Assembly: GCF_022539505.1 (NCBI RefSeq)
Contig: NC_061508.1
Location: 61,947,754-62,011,753 of the forward strand
DNA length: 64,000 nucleotides
Direction of reading: 5' to 3'
Source: Lolium rigidum
Lineage: Eukaryota > Streptophyta > Magnoliopsida > Poales > Poaceae
The translations under genes were made by a program, and so were the position numbers. A model generated the notes under the pieces. That model searched no databases and was not told where the DNA came from. It saw nothing but the letters and a program-made list of their open reading frames with translations. How positions within the stretch are numbered: position 1 is the stretch's first letter; every line of letters begins with the position of its first letter. This document shows positions 60,703-64,000 of this stretch, piece by piece.

Positions 60703-60764
60703 TCAGTCTCCATTTGCGAACTCATTGCCCAGTTGCTTCATGTAGATTGGATACACTAAAGCAC
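60703..60764 (-). other. Possible further exon of the B3 transcription unit
   Basis: On the minus strand TTTTTCAG precedes 60764, and a consensus donor CAG/GTACGT lies at 61455 just after the B3 stop. Splicing would join 61455 to 60764. In the B3 frame this is 3' untranslated. In the +2 frame of the last exon, however, the joined sequence reads on without stops (EGVRFRCALSAG, then ALVYPIYMKQLGNEFANGD) to a TGA at 60703. Confidence 0.4.
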
Positions 60765-61478
60765 CTGAAAAACATATGGTAAATGGGAAACAAAGGTTAG
60801 CCAATATTGGTAGTATGTATGATGGGAACTACGAAAGTGGAAAGAAACAAGAGTGCTTGTTAGAAGAACTAGGAGTGGTGGTGATCATTTGCAAATGTTA
60901 AGCAAGCACCTGAACATTGTATAGACAGATACTAACTAGTAACCTAAAGACTTCTCCTCAGACATGACAAATTCATGGTCACATATCAAGACTCTCAAGT
61001 CAATAAAACTAGAATATAGAAACGATTTAGTTCAACAGATGTTGTTCTATCATACTTTTATACTCCCAAAGCAACAAGGTGTTTCTTAGGACTAGTACTG
61101 TTTCTGTAATCAGCTAAGAGTGTGCCTTCCTTACAGAAATGTGAAAACAAATTTTACACACAGAAAACAGAACTACATGCAAAGATAGAGCACACGGTCC
61201 AAATGCCTATATCGGGCAAGGCTGAGACAAACTGAATCTTGCATGGATTCAGTTAACAGAAATGGAAAAACTGTCCAGCTGTTCTTTTTTCAAGTTCACA
61301 ACTAACTGCAACGCAGGACATATTTAAGGTGGACTATATTGTATTAAAATATAACTTTGGCAATTATTCCAGACACACAGCAAACATATGCTTGCTAATG
61401 AACTTTTCAAATACTGAACTCAATGATTCAACCAAAGCTGACAACTATACGTACCTGCACTCAGTGCACATCTGAATC

Positions 61479-63044
61479 TCACGCCTTCAATTTCTTGGAG
61501 GCCTTCAATTTCTTGGAGTAGGAACTTTGCCTGATGATATAAACCTGCATCATTTATATCACAGAGGCTGCACTGTTAGCAGCGACACACACACACACAT
61601 GATTGTTTCCAGCTGTCAGTACTTTTATGAATCCTTCCTATTCATGGACAACCAAAGGAATAGGCTACGAGGAAACATTTATTTACAAGTACCATTCAAT
61701 CTGCTTAATATGAATAATTCCATAGGAATGTTTGCATCAACAAACAGGTCCAATCTTTCATTCTGTTTAAAAATTTAGACGGTCTTTGCAAGTTATTGCC
61801 TGTAAATGGAACAGTGGCTATGCTCAACAATTTGATTCTACAACATAGAGAAGCTTATTTTGCCATGTACTCAACCAACTTCACATCACTAAGATAAGAT
61901 GTTTTTTAAGCACAAGACAGACACATTTGGAACATAACTACATGTGCATAAATCATGTGAAATGGCACATCCATTCTCACCGGATAGAACGTTTCCTGCA
62001 TATACTCTGCTCCAGAGAAGAAAAACAAGGAGATGCAGAAGGCAGCAGAATCTGACCTTAAATGTGGTGCGGTGAATGAGCTCGAAGACGAGGCAGTCCC
62101 CGTCGACCAGCTCGTGATCGATGGAGAACTTCCTCCAGCCGGCGCTGAGGCCCCTCTTGAGCGCGAGGTAGAGCGATTCAAATTCTTCATCCACCTCGTC
62201 CACCAGAGTGAGGAACTCGTCACGCTTGGGGAGGTACTTCCGGCAGAAGTCCGTGGGCAGCCCCTGCGCCAAATCGAACACCGCACTGTTAATTACCAGC
62301 AGCAGGCCGTGGGTTTGAAACGAGGAGAGGAGTGAACTACATGGTTGGTGGATGCTTAATTACCAGCCAGAATCCGCCGGAGACGTGGGACTGCGTCATG
62401 GGCTTGACGAAGGTGGGGTAGTCGGAGCCGAGCTTCTCCTGCAGCTCCTCGCCCTTGCTGGTGGCGTACTCCCTGGCCTCGTCGGACGCGTAAACCCGGT
62501 TGGCGAGGTCCTTCCGCGTGCTGGTCGTCCTCCTCCCCCTGGTCTTCTTCCTGTCGTCCAGGACTGAGTACACCTCCTGCGCGCAAGATGCAGGATTGGG
62601 TCGGTCACAGTAGAATGCGGGAACGGAAGATCTGGAAAGATTGTTAGCGGATATGGCGACGAGGTAGAGGTAGGACCTCGTAGGACCTCGCAAAAAAAAA
62701 AGAGGTAGGACCTCGTAGCGGTAGTTTGGTTTGTCCGGGTTGTTTGCGTTGCGGTCGGACCGGCGGACCACCACCGGCGCGTCGTCGCCGTCCTCGCGCG
62801 GCGCCCTCTTCCGCTTCATGGACTTGGCCTGCGAGACACGGCGACCGGAACGAGCCGAGTCAGGTAAAACAAACAAGAGGAAATCGAGTCGGCGGGGGAA
62901 GGATGGGGATCTGACCGGCGATGGCTTGGGGATGGCGTCCTTGACGGCGGCGGAGAGGTGGTGCAGGCGCAGCTCGTCCATCTTGCGCTGGTTGGCCTCC
63001 ATGATGCGGCGGCGCTGCTCCTCGTAGGCGCTGGCTCCGGTCAT
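61479..63044 (-). CDS. B3 domain-containing protein (At3g19184/Os06g0194400-like)
   Basis: Five exons, all phase 0 with GT-AG ends: 63044-62916, 62828-62712, 62576-62364, 62263-62057 and 61544-61479, giving 243 residues. The N-terminus (YEEQRRRIMEANQRKMDELR) is the helical start typical of this B3 subfamily. A basic, nuclear-type stretch (KSMKRKRAPRE) follows, then DLANRVYASDEAREYA. The single B3 domain (about residues 135-228) includes FVKPMTQSHVSGGFWLGLP, RKYLPKRD, GWRKFSIDHELVDGD and FKVYII. Such proteins are plant nuclear DNA-binding factors; the target is unknown. The start at 63044 is chosen because an in-frame extension to 63233 is low in conservation-type motifs and repetitive. The C-terminus (KKLKASKKLKA) comes from an 18-bp tandem duplication and may not be the ancestral end. 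Confidence 0.88.
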
Positions 63045-64000
63045 CTCGTCGCTGATTGTTCCTTCTCTCTCTCCTGGATTTCTCTCTGGGTGTTGAGGGG
63101 AGAATGGGGAGAATGTGGCGAGTGGGGAAAGCTGCGGCGGCGGCGGCGGCCAATAAATCGGGGTGGTGGGCGGGAAGGGGAGGTGGCTGCAAGGACCCGG
63201 TCCATGGACCGGCTGCCTCTGGACCGGCTGCACGACGGGTGTGGTGCATGGACCGGGTTCTTGGGGTGCTCCAGGCCAAGGGCCGCGAGATTCAAACGTT
63301 CGAAATCGCTTGCCCTTTTTTCAGAGAGGGGCACACGTGATCTACCGTGGGGCCCACAAGGCAGTGAGGCAGAAGGTGGGAATTCCTGTGTGGTGGTGAT
63401 TTGTTGGTTTGATCATTTACGCTTTATTTACGGGCGAGCGAGTTTGGAAGGAGTTCGTAGTAATTGGAGAAAGAAATCATGCAAGTTTGGCAATTCATTT
63501 ATTTTGATTAATTAGCACAAGGCGAAGATTGGATTGTTTTTCGTTAATTACGGAACGGGAATCGAGCGGTGACGTTTTATACCGTTGCGCCGTGTGTCCT
63601 GTCGCCTCCCGATCAAACGTGCAGCGCGATCGTGCGGCTTCCACTAGTGCGTCCTGTCGCCTGGCTATACGGCCACTACGTGGGGAGCGATGTTTTGGAA
63701 CATGGGAGCATATGCTCCCTATATTTTGAAATGCATCTTACACATATTTTAAATTTAAAAAAATTGAAACAAAAAATTTGCACGTACATCTTCATGTGCT
63801 ACGCGCTCACAAAGTCGTTTCATAAAAAATGAACTTATCATGTGACGTGTGTAAAAAAGACAAAATTCAGTGCTGAAAACAATGCTTTTCACAGGATAAG
63901 TTTTCTCTTTTTTACATAGGCCACAAAAAATATTATTTTTTCGTGAAACTTGACCCATACACATATATTATGGAGATGAACATGTAGAATTTTTTGTCAA
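63045..64000. other. B3 gene upstream region and AT-rich repeat-like tail
   Basis: The first 350 bases are GC-rich with GA/CT runs and GGACCGG-type repeats (63195-63260), as expected for a promoter and leader; no clear TATA box is seen. From about 63700 an AT-rich sequence begins with the near-palindrome GGGAGCATATGCTCCC, like a repeat family border. No gene is visible. Confidence 0.4.

Noticed and set aside
63045..63233. Upstream extension of the B3 gene to an ATG at 63233
   Set aside because: The extension is Pro/His-rich low-complexity sequence from the leader; the subfamily starts close to the YEEQRRR helix, as the ATG at 63044 does.

Overview
This window reads as intergenic-rich nuclear DNA from a large-genome cool-season grass (Pooideae, probably Triticeae or a close relative). 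The evidence is the plant promoter and intron structure, LTR families of the kind common in Triticeae (a copia LTR with ATGCCCTAGAGGCAATAATA, gypsy LTRs opening TGATACGTCTCCGACGTATC), CACTA and Mutator-like DNA transposons, and two intact grass-type transcription-factor genes. There are no bacterial operons, CRISPR arrays or RNA genes. The species cannot be fixed from the window alone.

Layout. 1-3101: 3' end of an Athila-like gypsy element with its 3' LTR. 3400-5247: copia solo LTR with target-site duplication (TSD) GAATG. 6130-9913: decayed gypsy element on the minus strand with two striking minisatellites. 10174-18792: complete copia element inserted in a CT microsatellite (TSD TCTCT). 18837-19110: 137-bp tandem duplication. 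19771-22791: truncated gypsy element on the minus strand (5' LTR, gag, protease, partial RT). 22960-23617: LINE 3' end, then a MITE-like repeat and short tandem repeats. 25596-36364: complete Athila-like element (TSD GCCAC) that carries gag and protease but no recognisable pol. Its gag is split by a CACTA element at 27681-30299 (TSD AGA). The whole nest sits between the TATA box and first ATG of a decayed host gene (25503 to about 37870).

38432-47539 holds two decayed paralogues of a plant B3-like (REM-type) gene with the same four-exon plan. The last intron of the first is occupied by a 4.9-kb Mutator-like element (39750-44692, 9-bp TSD TATAATTAG) that carries an intact-looking two-exon gene. 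49091-50107 is a broken CACTA transposase (TNP2 type), abutted by a gypsy LTR and gag fragment (50131 to about 53500).

The right end is the best-preserved host sequence: an R2R3-MYB gene (55830-56935, minus) and a B3-domain gene (61479-63044, minus), both with complete exon chains and consensus splice sites. Both are predicted nuclear DNA-binding proteins; nothing shows that they work together. The MYB lacks four residues of its first repeat, and the last B3 exon has an odd double reading frame.

Most long open frames elsewhere are retrotransposon remains or products of tandem repeats.
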